DNA of 64,000 nucleotides from VRUE01 sp963702575 (GTDB lineage Bacteria; Actinomycetota; Thermoleophilia; Solirubrobacterales; 70-9), in assembly GCA_963702575.1 (NCBI GenBank), contig CAVPCU010000002.1:1-64000 (forward strand). Direction: 5' to 3'. Positions within the stretch are counted from its first letter, which is position 1, and each line of letters begins with the position of its first letter. Under the pieces are notes generated by a model, which ran no database searches, had not been told where the DNA came from, and saw only the letters and a list, made by a program, of their open reading frames with translations. Positions 1-7,644 of the stretch are shown here, one piece after another. The position numbers and the translations under genes were made by a program.

Positions 1-46
1 AACCCCAGGGACTGTGGGCATCATTGTTTGGCAAGGAGGCCGATAA
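1..46 (+). CDS. C-terminal end of a truncated upstream gene
   Basis: An open frame enters from the window edge and ends at a TAA at 44-46. Only 14 residues are visible, ending in GIIVWQGGR. The stop is directly followed by the GTG start of the next small ORF, an arrangement usual for genes in one transcript. Too little sequence remains to name a family. Confidence 0.35.
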   Translation, partial: TPGTVGIIVWQGGR

Positions 47-190
47 GTGACCAATAGAAAAGGCAGCAAAGGTGTGGGTTCCGGCGGCCAGCCCAAAGGC
101 CCCAGTCCGCTGAAAAAGAGCGGTCGGCGCGGCCGTCCAGCGCGGGGGCAGGGGAAATCCTACAGCAGGTGCCCCGCCCAGACCCGCTGA
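47..190 (+). CDS. small basic hypothetical protein (47 aa)
   Basis: This short ORF starts at GTG 47 and is preceded by a near-perfect Shine-Dalgarno AAGGAGG at 33-39 with 7 bases of spacing, the best ribosome binding site in the first kilobases. The product is rich in Lys, Arg and Gly (for example LKKSGRRGRPARGQGK) with a single Cys near the end, so it would be strongly positive and probably disordered or nucleic-acid binding. No family is recognised. It abuts the stop of the preceding gene and lies upstream of two more small ORFs, suggesting an operon. Support comes from the ribosome binding site and spacing, not from homology. Confidence 0.45.
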   Translation: MTNRKGSKGVGSGGQPKGPSPLKKSGRRGRPARGQGKSYSRCPAQTR

Positions 191-243
191 AAGGCAAACC
201 AGGCAGTGACAAACCTGGCAAAGGCGGAGGCTGAGCCAGAACT

Positions 244-442
244 GTGACCGTGCGCAGTGACCACATCGAGCGCGCCCGCGAGTTGCTCGCGAAGCGCCTG
301 GAGGAGCTCGCCGTCGAGCGAGAACCTGCCGGCAGCACTTGAGGTGCTCGCCCAGCATGCCCCGCGTCCCGAACCGCACCCGCCACATAAGCCGGCGCCG
401 AAGCGAAGGCGGCGGCGCGGCCGCACCTCACAGGGCAAGTGA
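244..442 (+). pseudogene. small helical/basic ORF split by a probable frameshift
   Basis: GTG 244 opens a frame reading MTVRSDHIERARELLAKRL that stops at 342. The +1 frame carries the natural continuation (LPAALEVLAQHAP, then a run of Pro, Lys and Arg) and ends at TGA 440-442, overlapping the GTG start of the next gene as GTGA. Joined near 320-330, the two halves give a protein of about 65 residues with an amphipathic N-terminal helix and a basic tail. The stop/start overlap shows that the second half is the natural upstream partner of the next gene. The break may be a single-base sequence error, a true lesion or, less likely, programmed frameshifting. Function unknown. Confidence 0.4.
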
Positions 443-957
443 GCGAAGACCCCTGGGGCGACCTCGATCGCCGCTACGCCAACAACGAGCGCGAGCAGTT
501 TTTGCTCCTCTTCTTTGTCGAGCAGTTCGCCGCCGCCGCAAAGATGATCCGCGGCGGCGACCTGACCGAGCTTCGGATCGCGCTCGTCACCGTCGACAAA
601 ATGTGGGTTGAGGTCCTCCTGCATCACCAAAAGGAGAAGGTGTTCCGGATTGCCGCCCAGGACTGGCGTCACGACGTGCCCAGGTACGATCGCGAGGGCC
701 GCCGTAGGCTCGGTAACGACTTCAATGCCCGGGTGCAGCTCGCTGGCAAGGGGACCGAGGATGTCGTAGTGAGCCGTGTCTTTCGGGCGCTGCTAGACGA
801 AGGCGGGCAGGCGATCTTTCGTACCGCCCACGCCTACCGCAACCGCGTTTACCACGCCGACCATCACAACCCCGCGGTCCTTCCCCTGATCAGCGCCGCC
901 TACCTCGTTGCTGTCGGCGAGGCTTTCGTTCGCTACCAACCAACCAGTTATGGCTAA
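439..957 (+). CDS. hypothetical protein, 172 aa
   Basis: An intact ORF starting at GTG 439 inside the GTGA overlap with the upstream small ORF, which implies translational coupling. The product is soluble and largely alpha-helical by composition, with no signal peptide or membrane segment. Visible patches include EQFLLLFFVEQFAAAAKMI near residues 19-37 and a His-rich segment HAYRNRVYHADHHN near residues 129-142. The RNxxxH pattern is reminiscent of HEPN-like or Apea-type toxins but is not a clear match. The surrounding DNA is full of broken frames, so this may be accessory cargo. No family name is claimed. Confidence 0.55.
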   Translation: MSEDPWGDLDRRYANNEREQFLLLFFVEQFAAAAKMIRGGDLTELRIALVTVDKMWVEVLLHHQKEKVFRIAAQDWRHDVPRYDREGRRRLGNDFNARVQLAGKGTEDVVVSRVFRALLDEGGQAIFRTAHAYRNRVYHADHHNPAVLPLISAAYLVAVGEAFVRYQPTSYG

Positions 958-1002
958 GCACTCCCAACGCTTCGGTCAAGCGGCTTGCCGAGTACGGGCT
1001 CG

Positions 1003-1621
1003 ATGGTGGGGGAGGGGAAGCACTGGCCCGAGATGTTCGCCCCCGCAGAGGCGGCTCGCGCAATCATCGACCATCTCGGTGCCGGGCTTGCTCCCGAGCT
1101 AGACGCTACTCGCACCGAGCTGAGCGAGGATCTGATTTCCCGGGCCGCGTGGGCCGATGCGATGGTCGTCGAACTCGGCCGGGAAGAGCTCAGGATCGCG
1201 AGCAAGTTTAATGGGGCCTGCGTTGGGGCACCTATTGGGAGGAGATCCTCGAGCAAGATCCCGATTTCGAGGCGCTCGACATCGAGTTTGTCAAGCTGTC
1301 GCGCCGAATCGAGAGGGAATGTCACGACGGAGAGCAGTGGCTGGCGCGCCAGGAGCGGCTCACAGGAGGTCGCCGAGCGCCGTAGCAAAATGGTGTTCGT
1401 CGGCTTTCAGGGCTACGAGACCGACTTGGCCTGGGCGAGATCGAGGCGGTTGGTTTGCCCGCCACCGCCCGGGTCTGGGGTCCGAAGGCAATACCAGCCT
1501 CTTTGACCGCTACCGGGCGCTCGATCAGCGCATCGAGCGGCTGGAGCGCGCCCTCGATGAGGCGGCAACCGGGTGGGACCGCCACTTACAGGCCGAAGAA
1601 GACCGAGCCCGAGGTAACTGA
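1003..1621 (+). pseudogene. eroded hypothetical gene with several frameshifts
   Basis: Protein-like sequence runs across all three frames of the plus strand in order. First, from ATG 1003, MVGEGKHWPEMFAPAEAARA continues to about 1210. Next, around 1215-1385, comes a segment containing YWEEILEQDPDFEALDIEF. The last segment contains LFDRYRALDQRIERLERAL and ends at 1621. Each has normal residue composition only in its own frame, so at least two or three indels separate them. The composite would be about 200 residues, acidic and helical with a C-terminal coiled-coil-like stretch. No family is recognised. Whether this is real decay or sequence error cannot be settled from one sequence. Confidence 0.45.
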
Positions 1622-1859
1622 GCTGGGCCAGCTCGCCGACGGTGCTACCGACAGCTCGAAGAGCCAGCCACCATTCCCCACCGGCAGTTTCACCATGGTC
1701 TTTAAATCACCACAGCGATGCGAGTTGTGGCTGGGCAAGGAACCATTAGGCAGCGGGCTGATCTCGCTGCCCAAATCGACATCAATCGTGCGCCATCGAA
1801 TCGGATCCGAGAGCCCCGCGCGACGATGCACATCCCGCTTTACAGACCCGAAAACCTCG

Positions 1860-1914
1860 ACTCCTCAACGTCGCTTCAGGAGGGAGTCGCTCTATCCAGC
1901 TGAGCTATCGGGGC
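1860..1914 (-). tRNA. 5' half of a tRNA gene, probably tRNA-Arg(CCT), 3' half missing
   Basis: Read on the minus strand from 1914, the sequence begins GCCCCGATAGCTCAGCTGGA and continues TAGAGC, a textbook acceptor strand and D arm of bacterial tRNA-Arg. It then gives a half anticodon stem ACTCC and the loop CTCCTGA with a CCT anticodon. A matching stem half GGAGT appears only after 11 extra bases. Beyond it there is no T arm (no TTCRANY loop with flanking stem) and no 3' strand of the acceptor stem in place. The gene therefore looks broken in the anticodon loop and is not expected to be functional. Such half tRNAs are typical remnants of tRNA-targeted integration. Confidence 0.55.
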
Positions 1915-2148
1915 TCGCCTACGCATTGTCTCGCAGATCGCGCTGAGGATGAGGAAGTCGCCTTCGGGCCGCGGAACGGGCATGACCAAGTCGGTCGGTC
2001 GGACATCGTGCCGATTCCGAACCTCGGCCAGGCTGGACCCGCTGGCGACGATCTCGCGGTCGCGGACGGCGATCCATTTGCCCAGTACGGCCTCAGGTCG
2101 CCCGAGTCGGAGTCGCCTTGGATTGGCAACGGCGGAAGTAGTCTCCAT
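1876..2148 (-). CDS. DUF5678-like small protein whose C-terminus runs into the tRNA fragment
   Basis: Starts at ATG 2148. The core (GKWIAVRDREIVASGSSLAE, about residues 23-42, then DVRPTDLVMPVPRPEGDFLI) matches the pattern of short DUF5678-type proteins, which carry a 'GKWVAV..GEVVASG.S..E' motif and often sit beside toxin-like genes. The last dozen residues (APIAQLDRATPS) are simply the translated 5' half of a tRNA-Arg gene, with the stop codon formed in the tRNA anticodon loop. The natural C-terminus has therefore probably been replaced by recombination. Function of the family is unknown. Confident as a coding remnant, less so as an intact gene. Confidence 0.55.
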   Translation of the reverse strand: METTSAVANPRRLRLGRPEAVLGKWIAVRDREIVASGSSLAEVRNRHDVRPTDLVMPVPRPEGDFLILSAICETMRRRAPIAQLDRATPS

Positions 2149-2160
2149 CTCGCTCGCTGC

Positions 2161-2654
2161 TCACTCGGACTCCGGCTCTCCGGTTGCGGCGGTTAGGTTC
2201 TCCAAGTCCACGAGATCTTGGCCGCGGCCGGCGGCTTGCTTCATCGCACGCAGATCCTCCACCGAGCAGACCGCCACGTTGACTCCGAGCACTTCGGCCT
2301 CGGTTGCACGTGAGCGGAGCTCGTCGAAGCTCGGAACGCCCTCGAGTCCCTGCACGATGTCGAGGCGTCCAAGCTCCGTGTCGATTGCCATCTGTTCCCC
2401 GCTGGCGAGCTCCGCCGCGATCGAGAAGGGAGTTCCGAGCAGCGCTTCGCCCTCGTTGAACATGTCCGCCGGCCGCTACCGCCACCTCTGCAACCACGTG
2501 CAGGTTCTCGAGATCGGGCGCGACGACGATGTCGATGTCCTTGGTGGCACGAACGACGCCTCTTGCTCCCAAAGCGAGCCCACCGATCACCACGAACTCC
2601 GCGCCCCGCGGCTACCAGCCTCCGCAGGATCTCGTCGAAGGCGGCTGACGTCAT
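2161..2654 (-). pseudogene. AbiEii/DUF6036-type nucleotidyltransferase, frameshifted
   Basis: Three consecutive minus-strand frames give one recognisable protein. It starts MTSAAFDEILRRLVAAG at 2654. It continues VIGGLALGARGVVRATKDID with the catalytic GG...TKDIDIVV pattern of the nucleotidyltransferase fold, in the frame that opens near 2593. It finishes from 2463 with MFNEGEALLGTPFSIAAELA through VCSVEDLRAMKQAAGRGQDL and EPESE at 2161. The C-terminal 'SVEDLRAMKQAAGR..DL.DL' signature is typical of these MNT-domain toxins. Two frame breaks separate the parts. The upstream overlapping small gene is its likely antitoxin partner. Confidence 0.6.
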
Positions 2655-2826
2655 TGCGCTGGGCGGGGGCGGCCATCTTCAGCAGCGCATGACTCAGCGC
2701 GATCGTCTCGGCCAAGTTCACGCTCATGGGGCGTTGTGCGTCCTCGCGCAGCCGACGCAACCGGACGGCCTCGGCCTCTGCGGCAGCGCCTTTCGACTGC
2801 TTGCTTGCCCGCCGGATGGACTCCAT
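2587..2826 (-). CDS. small helical protein upstream of the nucleotidyltransferase, putative antitoxin partner
   Basis: From ATG 2826 the frame encodes MESIRRASKQSKGAAAEAEA and then RRLREDAQRPMSVNLAETIA with LSHALLKMAAPAQRNDV. The 'RRLRED..RP...NLAE...LS.AL' pattern is, from general knowledge, common in short proteins placed before DUF6036-like nucleotidyltransferases in actinobacteria. The final ~17 residues, from about 2640 to the stop at 2587, overlap the start of the nucleotidyltransferase and look out of frame, so the original stop has probably been lost to an indel. The role as antitoxin is inferred from size and position only. Confidence 0.45.
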   Translation of the reverse strand: MESIRRASKQSKGAAAEAEAVRLRRLREDAQRPMSVNLAETIALSHALLKMAAPAQRNDVSRLRRDPAEAGSRGARSSW

Positions 2827-2837
2827 GGCTAACACGG

Positions 2838-3217
2838 TAGCGGGGCGGGATGGGGACGGCGTAGATACTGATCGCCATCGGGCGGGCGGACTGGGCCGTA
2901 CTCGGCCTCGGAATGGGCGGATTCCCAGGCTCGGTGCCGAGGCGCTTGCGAACGTCCTCAAACGAGGTGTTGGTCCTTGGGGGAAGTGATTCGTTGGAGG
3001 CCATGTTTCGGCTACTCACTCCTGCCTCGCGAGCCGCCGCGACTCTCCGGGCGGCCGAACCCAGGGGCCGGCGGAGGGGGAGGCGGAGGGTTGTCACCTC
3101 TGTCGGTACCCGGCCTAGGCGCCACCTCTGCGAGGAGGTCTTGACACCAGGTAGCCGCCGCTTCAGCGATTGCAACCGCGCGATCGCAATCCAACGCTCC
3201 CAACGGAGCTTCTCCAT
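2838..3217 (-). pseudogene. eroded coding stretch of unknown origin
   Basis: Two minus-strand frames contain fragments of protein-like sequence. MGALDCDRAVAIAEAAATWC with LLAEVAPRPG starts at 3203. MASNESLPPRTNTSFEDVRK with RLGTEPGNPP runs from about 3003 towards 2840. A Pro-rich linker lies between them. Neither piece extends to a convincing full gene and no family is recognised. The stretch lies between the putative antitoxin gene and another broken frame, so it is best read as part of the decayed patch. Confidence 0.25.
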
Positions 3218-3241
3218 ATCTGAATCTCGCCCCCCAGGGCG

Positions 3242-3543
3242 TCAGCCATCGGCATCCATCAGCTCGTCCGGAAGCTCGATTTCGCTGTTGACCACCAGCA
3301 TCAGGAGGAAGTCGATGTCATCGTTTTCGGGTAATCAGTGCCACGCAGAGTCGGGCCGACCTTGAGCGCCCTTTCGATCCGTTCGCTGGGCGTGAAAGCC
3401 GATTAGGTCGTCGTCGATATCCGCACAGGGCGCGACCTTCTTGGCGACGAGCAGGCTGCTGACGACCTTCCGGCCGGAGCTCCGACCTCGATTTGCTCAG
3501 GGATGAGTGAGGGGTTTCCATCACCGAACGTGAGGGCCATCAT
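3242..3543 (-). pseudogene. eroded hypothetical gene with multiple frame breaks
   Basis: Starting with two Met codons at 3543, the minus strand reads MMALTFGDGNPSLIPEQIEV, then in another frame KVVSSLLVAKKVAPCADIDD with DLIGFHAQR. A third frame reads NDDIDFLLMLVVNSEIELPD before a stop at 3242. The pieces are collinear and protein-like, implying a small gene of about 100 residues with at least two indels. The acidic DDIDF segment recalls the DxD motif of nucleotidyltransferases, but the evidence is too thin for a call. The upstream 3545-3610 stretch is locally AT-rich and could hold promoters for either direction. Confidence 0.35.
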
Positions 3544-3613
3544 CCGAAATTGCAACATCAGACAAATCATTACAAGATTTAACCAGAAGATGCCAGCGAG
3601 ATAGCATCGTCCC

Positions 3614-4039
3614 ATGGCGCTGGGAGACGACACGAAGGCCGTGCTGCTGCTTGCCGCGGCGATGTTCCTCTGGGCGCTGCTGCTCGGCGTGTGGAAGTAC
3701 CGACAGATGGCGGCCGCCTCCGACGGCCTCGCCCATCCCTATGTCGACACCGCCCATCGCGCGGCGCTCCTCTACAGCTTCGCGCTGCTGCTGGTCGCGA
3801 CCTTCGTCGAGCTGAGCGGCTGGAGCGTCCTCGTTAATCTGCTCGCCGCCGGCGCGATGGCCTTCTACTTCTTCGGTGCCGTCGCCGGCTACGCGTACCA
3901 CGGCTGGCGCCGCGACACGACCAACCAATTCCACCCCCCGACTCCCGGCCTGCACCCCTTCATGACGACCCTGATCGTGGCCGAGATCGGCGGCTGGCTG
4001 GTCCTGGTCGCCGGCTTCCTCGATGCCCAGATCTTCTGA
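3614..4039 (+). CDS. small integral membrane protein, 141 aa
   Basis: Intact ORF from ATG 3614 with four predicted membrane helices, roughly residues 7-25, 51-70, 75-95 and 117-137. Short polar loops between them include HPYVDTAHRA and YHGWRRDTTNQFHPPTPGLH. The conserved-looking His and Trp residues lie in loops facing one side. No recognised domain; the size and topology resemble uncharacterised small actinobacterial membrane proteins. It is the first clearly intact gene in the window. It converges with the downstream gene with only 11 bases between stops, so any shared terminator must lie within coding DNA. Confidence 0.75.
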   Translation: MALGDDTKAVLLLAAAMFLWALLLGVWKYRQMAAASDGLAHPYVDTAHRAALLYSFALLLVATFVELSGWSVLVNLLAAGAMAFYFFGAVAGYAYHGWRRDTTNQFHPPTPGLHPFMTTLIVAEIGGWLVLVAGFLDAQIF

Positions 4040-4050
4040 TCCAGGGCCGC

Positions 4051-4665
4051 TCAGGCGTAGAGGCTCTCGCTGGCCAGCTCCTGGGCGCGGCGGCTCCAGA
4101 GCTTGACCTGCATGAAGATGTCGTCGCCGTAGCCCTCGAGCGCGTCGAGGGCGATCAGGGTGAAGCGTTCGTCGGAGACGACTTCCTGGTCGACGGTCTC
4201 CGGGTCGAGCTCGGCGGTGGCGGCGACGGCGCCGCGGACGAGGGGGCGGCCCCAGACGAGGGTGACGTTGCCGGCGCGGCCGTTCTCGCCGCGCCAGCGG
4301 CCGATCACCTCGTCGTTGAGGTCGATCTGCCAGCTCGGGGTTGTCCTCGGCGAGCACGTCGGTGAAGTCGGCTTTCGCCGCGAAGTCGTCCGGCTCGCCG
4401 CTCCTCCGGCAGCACGTAGGAGACGTGGCCGAACAGCTCCAGCGCTCCCTCGGGCCCCGTCGGCCCGCGCCGTGGCCGGCACCCAGACGCGCCCGCCCCA
4501 GGCCCGCTCGGGGAACCACTCGACCTCCGCCGGAATCTCGACCCCGTCGGGCAGCTCCTCGATCTCCTCGCAGGCGCTCCGGAACTCCTCGGCCAACCGC
4601 TCGGCGAAGCGCCCGTGCGGGATCCCCTCCTGGGTCGAGTCGGCGATGAAGCGCGGGATCGGTCG
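4051..4665 (-). pseudogene. hypothetical actinobacterial protein (~200 aa), frameshifted
   Basis: The minus strand encodes a collinear protein in two or three frames. STQEGIPHGRFAERLAEEFR begins near 4665 and continues with CEEIEELPDGVEIPAEVEWF and WGGRVWVPATARADG. Next comes ELFGHVSYVLPEE with a segment FAAKADFTDVLAEDNPE. The end is WQIDLNDEVIGRWRGENGRA through ASESLYA before TGA at 4051. The composition is that of a soluble acidic domain with alternating beta strands. I do not recognise the family. The frame breaks sit in the same error-rich stretch as the neighbouring galT, so the gene may be intact in the organism. Exact start uncertain. Confidence 0.5.
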
Positions 4666-4689
4666 CGGGTTCGGGGCTCGATCGCCAGC

Positions 4690-5671
4690 GCCTCGCGCAG
4701 ATCGGCCGCGGCGCGCTCCGGCGGGTAGATGTTGATGTCGACGCCGGTGCCCAGCTCGAAGCCCGCCTTGACGCTCAGCCGCGGGGCGATGTCGACGTGC
4801 CAGTGGAACGGCTCGGCGCCGCGCGGCGCGGTGCACCACCCAGAGGTTCAGCTCGGGCGGCCCGTCGAAGCGCTCGGCCAGGGCGCGCATCGCCGTGCGG
4901 ATCATCGCCGCGCCCACCTCGTCTCTCGGCGAAGCTCGCCTCCGCCCGGCGCGGCACCACCCGCAGCTCGTAGGGCGAGCGCGAGGCCCAGGGGCAGATC
5001 AGCGCCGCCTCCTCGTCGATCGCGACCAGCCGCTCGCGCCGGCGCACCTCCTCGACCAGGACGTCGCTGAGCAGGCCGCCGCCGGCGTTGCCGTTCGCCG
5101 TAGGCGCCGGCCCGCTCGCGCTCGCGCGCGATCGCCGCCGGCACGAAGGGCAGCGCGTAGAGCTGGGCGTGGGTGTGGGGGAGCGAGGCGCCCGCGCCCG
5201 CGCCCTCGTTGACGACCACCTGCACGTAGGCGGCGCCGGCGTGCGCCCGCATCCGCTCGCGCCAGGTCGGCGATCGCGCCGGCGAAGCGCTCCTCGCTCA
5301 GCTCGGCCATCGCGGTGACGTGCTCGGGCGCGTTGACGATCACCTCGTGCCCGCCGACCGCCGGCCGCGAGGCGAACAGGTCCGGGGCGCTGTTGGGCCG
5401 GGCCTCGTCCTCCCCGGCGCCCAGCGCCGGATAGAGGTTGGGCACGACGCGGCTGGTCCAGCCGGGCGTGTCGGGCTCGCCGCCGCCCGGCCGCACCGCG
5501 TAGACCTCGGGCGGCGTCTTCTCCTCGCGCCCCTCGCAGAACGGGCAGCCCTCGGCGCCCTTCTGCTCGCTTGCCGTCCGCTCGAAGCCCTCCGGCCGGT
5601 CGGCGCGGCCGGGCGCGAGGATCGATCCGCAGCCCGGTCAGCTGGTCGATGCGGAGCTCGGGCGCGCTCAG
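4690..5671 (-). pseudogene. galT: galactose-1-phosphate uridylyltransferase, broken by at least five frameshifts
   Basis: The pieces in order on the minus strand are LRIDQLTGLR; SILAPGRADRPEGFER; a zinc-binding CPFCEGREEKTPPEVYAV; VVPNLYPAL with SRPAVGGHEVIVNAPEHV; VVVNEGAGAGASLPHTHAQL with the nucleotidyl-His HxHxQ motif; ICPWASRSPYELRVVPRR; RTAMRALAERFDGPPELNLW; and a second HWHVDIAPRL metal/substrate motif followed by GTGVDINIYPPE. Together they cover a full-length GalT (about 325 residues), which transfers UMP between UDP-glucose and galactose-1-phosphate in the Leloir pathway. Six reading-frame changes occur in 1 kb. All motifs survive, which argues for sequence errors rather than ancient decay. 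The start is unclear (CTG 5671 overlapping the slipin stop, or further in). Confidence 0.75.
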
Positions 5672-6426
5672 GAGTCCGACGGGGGCTTGAGGAACGGTTT
5701 GAGCATGTCCATCGGCAGCGGGAAGACGACCGTCGTGTTCTGGTTGCTGCCGATTTCGAGCAGCGTCTGCAGGTAGCGCAGCTGCAGCGAGGCCGGGTTG
5801 GTGCTGATGATGTCGGCCGCGTCGGTGAGCTTCTGCGCCGCCTGGTACTCGCCCTCGGAGTTGATGATCTTCGCCCGCCGCTCGCGCTCGGCCTCGGCCT
5901 GGCGGGCGATCGCCCGCTGCATCTGTTCGGGGATCTCGACGTCCTTGATCTCGACCGCAGTCACCTTCACGCCCCACGGCTCGGTCGACTCGTCGATGAT
6001 CTTCTGCAGCTCCTCGTTGAGCCGCTCGCGCTCGGAGAGCAGCTGGTCGAACTCGGCCTTGCCGAGCACCGAGCGCAGCGCCGTCTGCGAGATCTGCGAG
6101 GTGGCGAGGAGGAAGTTTTCGACCTCGACGATCGCTTTGCGCGAGTCGATCACCCGGAAGTAGGCGACCGCGTTGACCCCGGCCGGGACGTTGTCGCGGG
6201 TGATCACCTCCTGCGGCGGGATGTTGAGCGTCACCGTCCGCAGGTCGACCTTGACCATCCGGTCGATCAGCGGGATCAGCAGGATCAGGCCGGGGCCCTT
6301 CTGGGCGATCAGCCGGCCGAGGCGGAAGATCACGCCGCGTTCGTACTCGCGCAGGACCCGCACCGACAACCCCAGCACGATCGCCACGAAGATCACCAGG
6401 ACCGCCAGAACAACCAGCGCTGCCAT
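5668..6426 (-). CDS. slipin/stomatin family SPFH-domain membrane protein
   Basis: One N-terminal membrane helix (residues 1-22) is followed by an SPFH/Band 7 domain (about residues 23-190) with the family signatures YERGVIFRLGRL, GPGLILLIPLID and EVITRDNVPAGVNAVAYFRV. A charged helical segment (RQAEAERERRAKIINSEGEY) and the C-terminal LQTLLEIGSNQNTTVVFPLP signature close the protein. At 252 residues it has normal prokaryotic stomatin length. Its ATG overlaps by one base the stop of an NfeD-like gene, and slipin plus NfeD is a classic two-gene module. They are thought to form membrane microdomain scaffolds and control membrane protease activity; no substrate can be inferred here. Confidence 0.92.
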   Translation of the reverse strand: MAALVVLAVLVIFVAIVLGLSVRVLREYERGVIFRLGRLIAQKGPGLILLIPLIDRMVKVDLRTVTLNIPPQEVITRDNVPAGVNAVAYFRVIDSRKAIVEVENFLLATSQISQTALRSVLGKAEFDQLLSERERLNEELQKIIDESTEPWGVKVTAVEIKDVEIPEQMQRAIARQAEAERERRAKIINSEGEYQAAQKLTDAADIISTNPASLQLRYLQTLLEIGSNQNTTVVFPLPMDMLKPFLKPPSDS

Positions 6427-6912
6427 CAGCCCGCTCCTTCTGCCGGGGTCTCGGACGGCGGCTCGGGCCGGACCACGAGGGTCAGCCCTTCGACCGCCTC
6501 GACAGTGACTCTATCCCCCGGCTCGCAATCGCACCTGTCCGTCGCCCGCCAGATGCGCCCGCCAGATCGCCCCGGCGACGGCCACCTGGCCGTCGGGGTC
6601 GAGCGCGGTGCGCGCCTCGGCGCTCGACCCGACCAGCTCCTCGGAGCCGGTTCGCACGTGCGGCTCGCGGTGGGCCTCGAGCACCTTGCGGGTGACGAAG
6701 TAGAAGCTGACCATCGAGAGCACGCCGAGCGTGATCAGCGCCGGCCCGGCCCAATCGCTGGCGCTCGAGCTGGCGTCGGCGGTGAGGGCGAGGACGCCGC
6801 CGGCGATCAGGGCGGCGGCGCCGAGCGCTGCCAGCACCCCGCCGGTCGAGAGCAGCAGCTCGGCCAGCAGCAGGGCGATGCCGATCAGGGCGAAGACGAC
6901 GAAGACGTCCAT
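6426..6912 (-). pseudogene. NfeD family membrane protein, one frameshift near the C-terminus
   Basis: ATG 6912 opens a protein with four predicted helices (MDVFVVFALIGIALLLAELL, a second at about residues 24-43, a third near 52-72) and a C-terminal OB-fold-type domain beginning at VGSSAEARTALDPDGQVAVA. The frame stops early after GDGQVRLRAGG. A neighbouring frame continues naturally as CEPGDRVTVEAVEGLTLVVR and PEPPSETPAEGAG, stopping exactly at the start of the slipin gene (TGATG). One indel near 6535 explains this. The C-terminal OB domain plus slipin neighbour identifies an NfeD-family partner. The gene is probably intact biologically. Confidence 0.8.
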
Positions 6913-6919
6913 CGTCCGA

Positions 6920-7499
6920 TTATCCGCTTTCGGATTCGCCGTGCACGGCGTGGCGCTCGACTTCGGTGCGCAGTTCGGCCAGGTCGTGGTAATGGCCCCT
7001 GCTTGAGGTAGGTCAGCTTGCCGCGGCTGTCGTAGAAGGCGGTGTCGGGCAGGCCGAGGCTGGCGCCGACCCCGTCGGCGATCGCTTTTTCGGGGTCGGT
7101 GTAGCTGGGGTAGGGGACCGGGGCCTCTTCGAGGAAGGTGCTCGCCGCGTCGTCGGAGTCGGGACGTTGACGCCGAGGAAGGCGACCCGCTTGCCTTCCG
7201 CCGCCGCGGCCTTCTGGAAGAGCGGGAACTCGAACCGGCAGGGCCCGCACCACGAGGCCCAGAGGTTGACCACGGCGGGGTAGCCGCGCAGCGCCGCGAT
7301 CCGCCCTTCGTAGGCGCCCTGCCCGCCGCCGAGCAGCCGGTCGGCCTGGCGGTGCAGCGCCGCCAGCGGCGGTGGCGAGCCGGCCAGCGCCTTCGCGTAG
7401 TCGGGGTGCTGCCCGCCGTAGTCGCCGCCGCTCGAGGAGCCGCAGCCGGGAGGCGAGCAGGAGCAGGCCGATCGTCAGGCTCGACAGCAATCGTCGCAT
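6920..7499 (-). pseudogene. TlpA-like thioredoxin-fold lipoprotein, frameshifted
   Basis: From ATG 7499 comes a lipoprotein signal MRRLLSSLTIGLLLLAS, with the lipobox Cys and GSSSGGDYGGQ in the next frame. The chain continues to VVNLWASWCGPCRFEFPLFQ, which holds the WCGPC redox motif, then RVAFLGVN. It resumes in other frames with FLEEAPVPYPSYTDPEKAIA, GVGASLGLPDTAFYDSRGKL and finally HYHDLAELRTEVERHAVHGE before TAA at 6920. The cis-Pro region (GLPDTAFYDS) is present. Such membrane-anchored thioredoxins reduce extracytoplasmic disulfides, for example during cytochrome c maturation, whose ccm genes lie about 8 kb away. At least three indels interrupt the frame, probably sequence errors. Confidence 0.75.
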
Positions 7500-7644
7500 T
7501 CGATGATTACAATACGTTTGTTCGGTTCGCCGTATGCGAGCCGCATGAGAGCGTCGGGGGATGGAGAAGCTAACTCCCGGCATCCTCGTCCCAAGTCCTT
7601 CCCGGTGGCCCTTACCGTCGCGCGGGAGCGAACCGGAAGCCTTC

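Noticed and set aside
206..247. 13-codon ORF between the first two small ORFs
   Set aside because: It has a GTG start and a GTGA overlap, but is too short and has no clear ribosome binding site; chance cannot be excluded.
3545..3610. Promoter for the 3614 gene (TTGCAA...TACAAG)
   Set aside because: The stretch is AT-rich but the spacing is 15 bases and the hexamers are weak matches, so I do not list it.
5320..7011. 563-residue plus-strand open frame
   Set aside because: It lies opposite galT, the slipin and nfeD genes, whose motifs are clear. Composition is Arg/Gln/Asp-rich without any domain, typical of an antisense shadow in GC-rich DNA.
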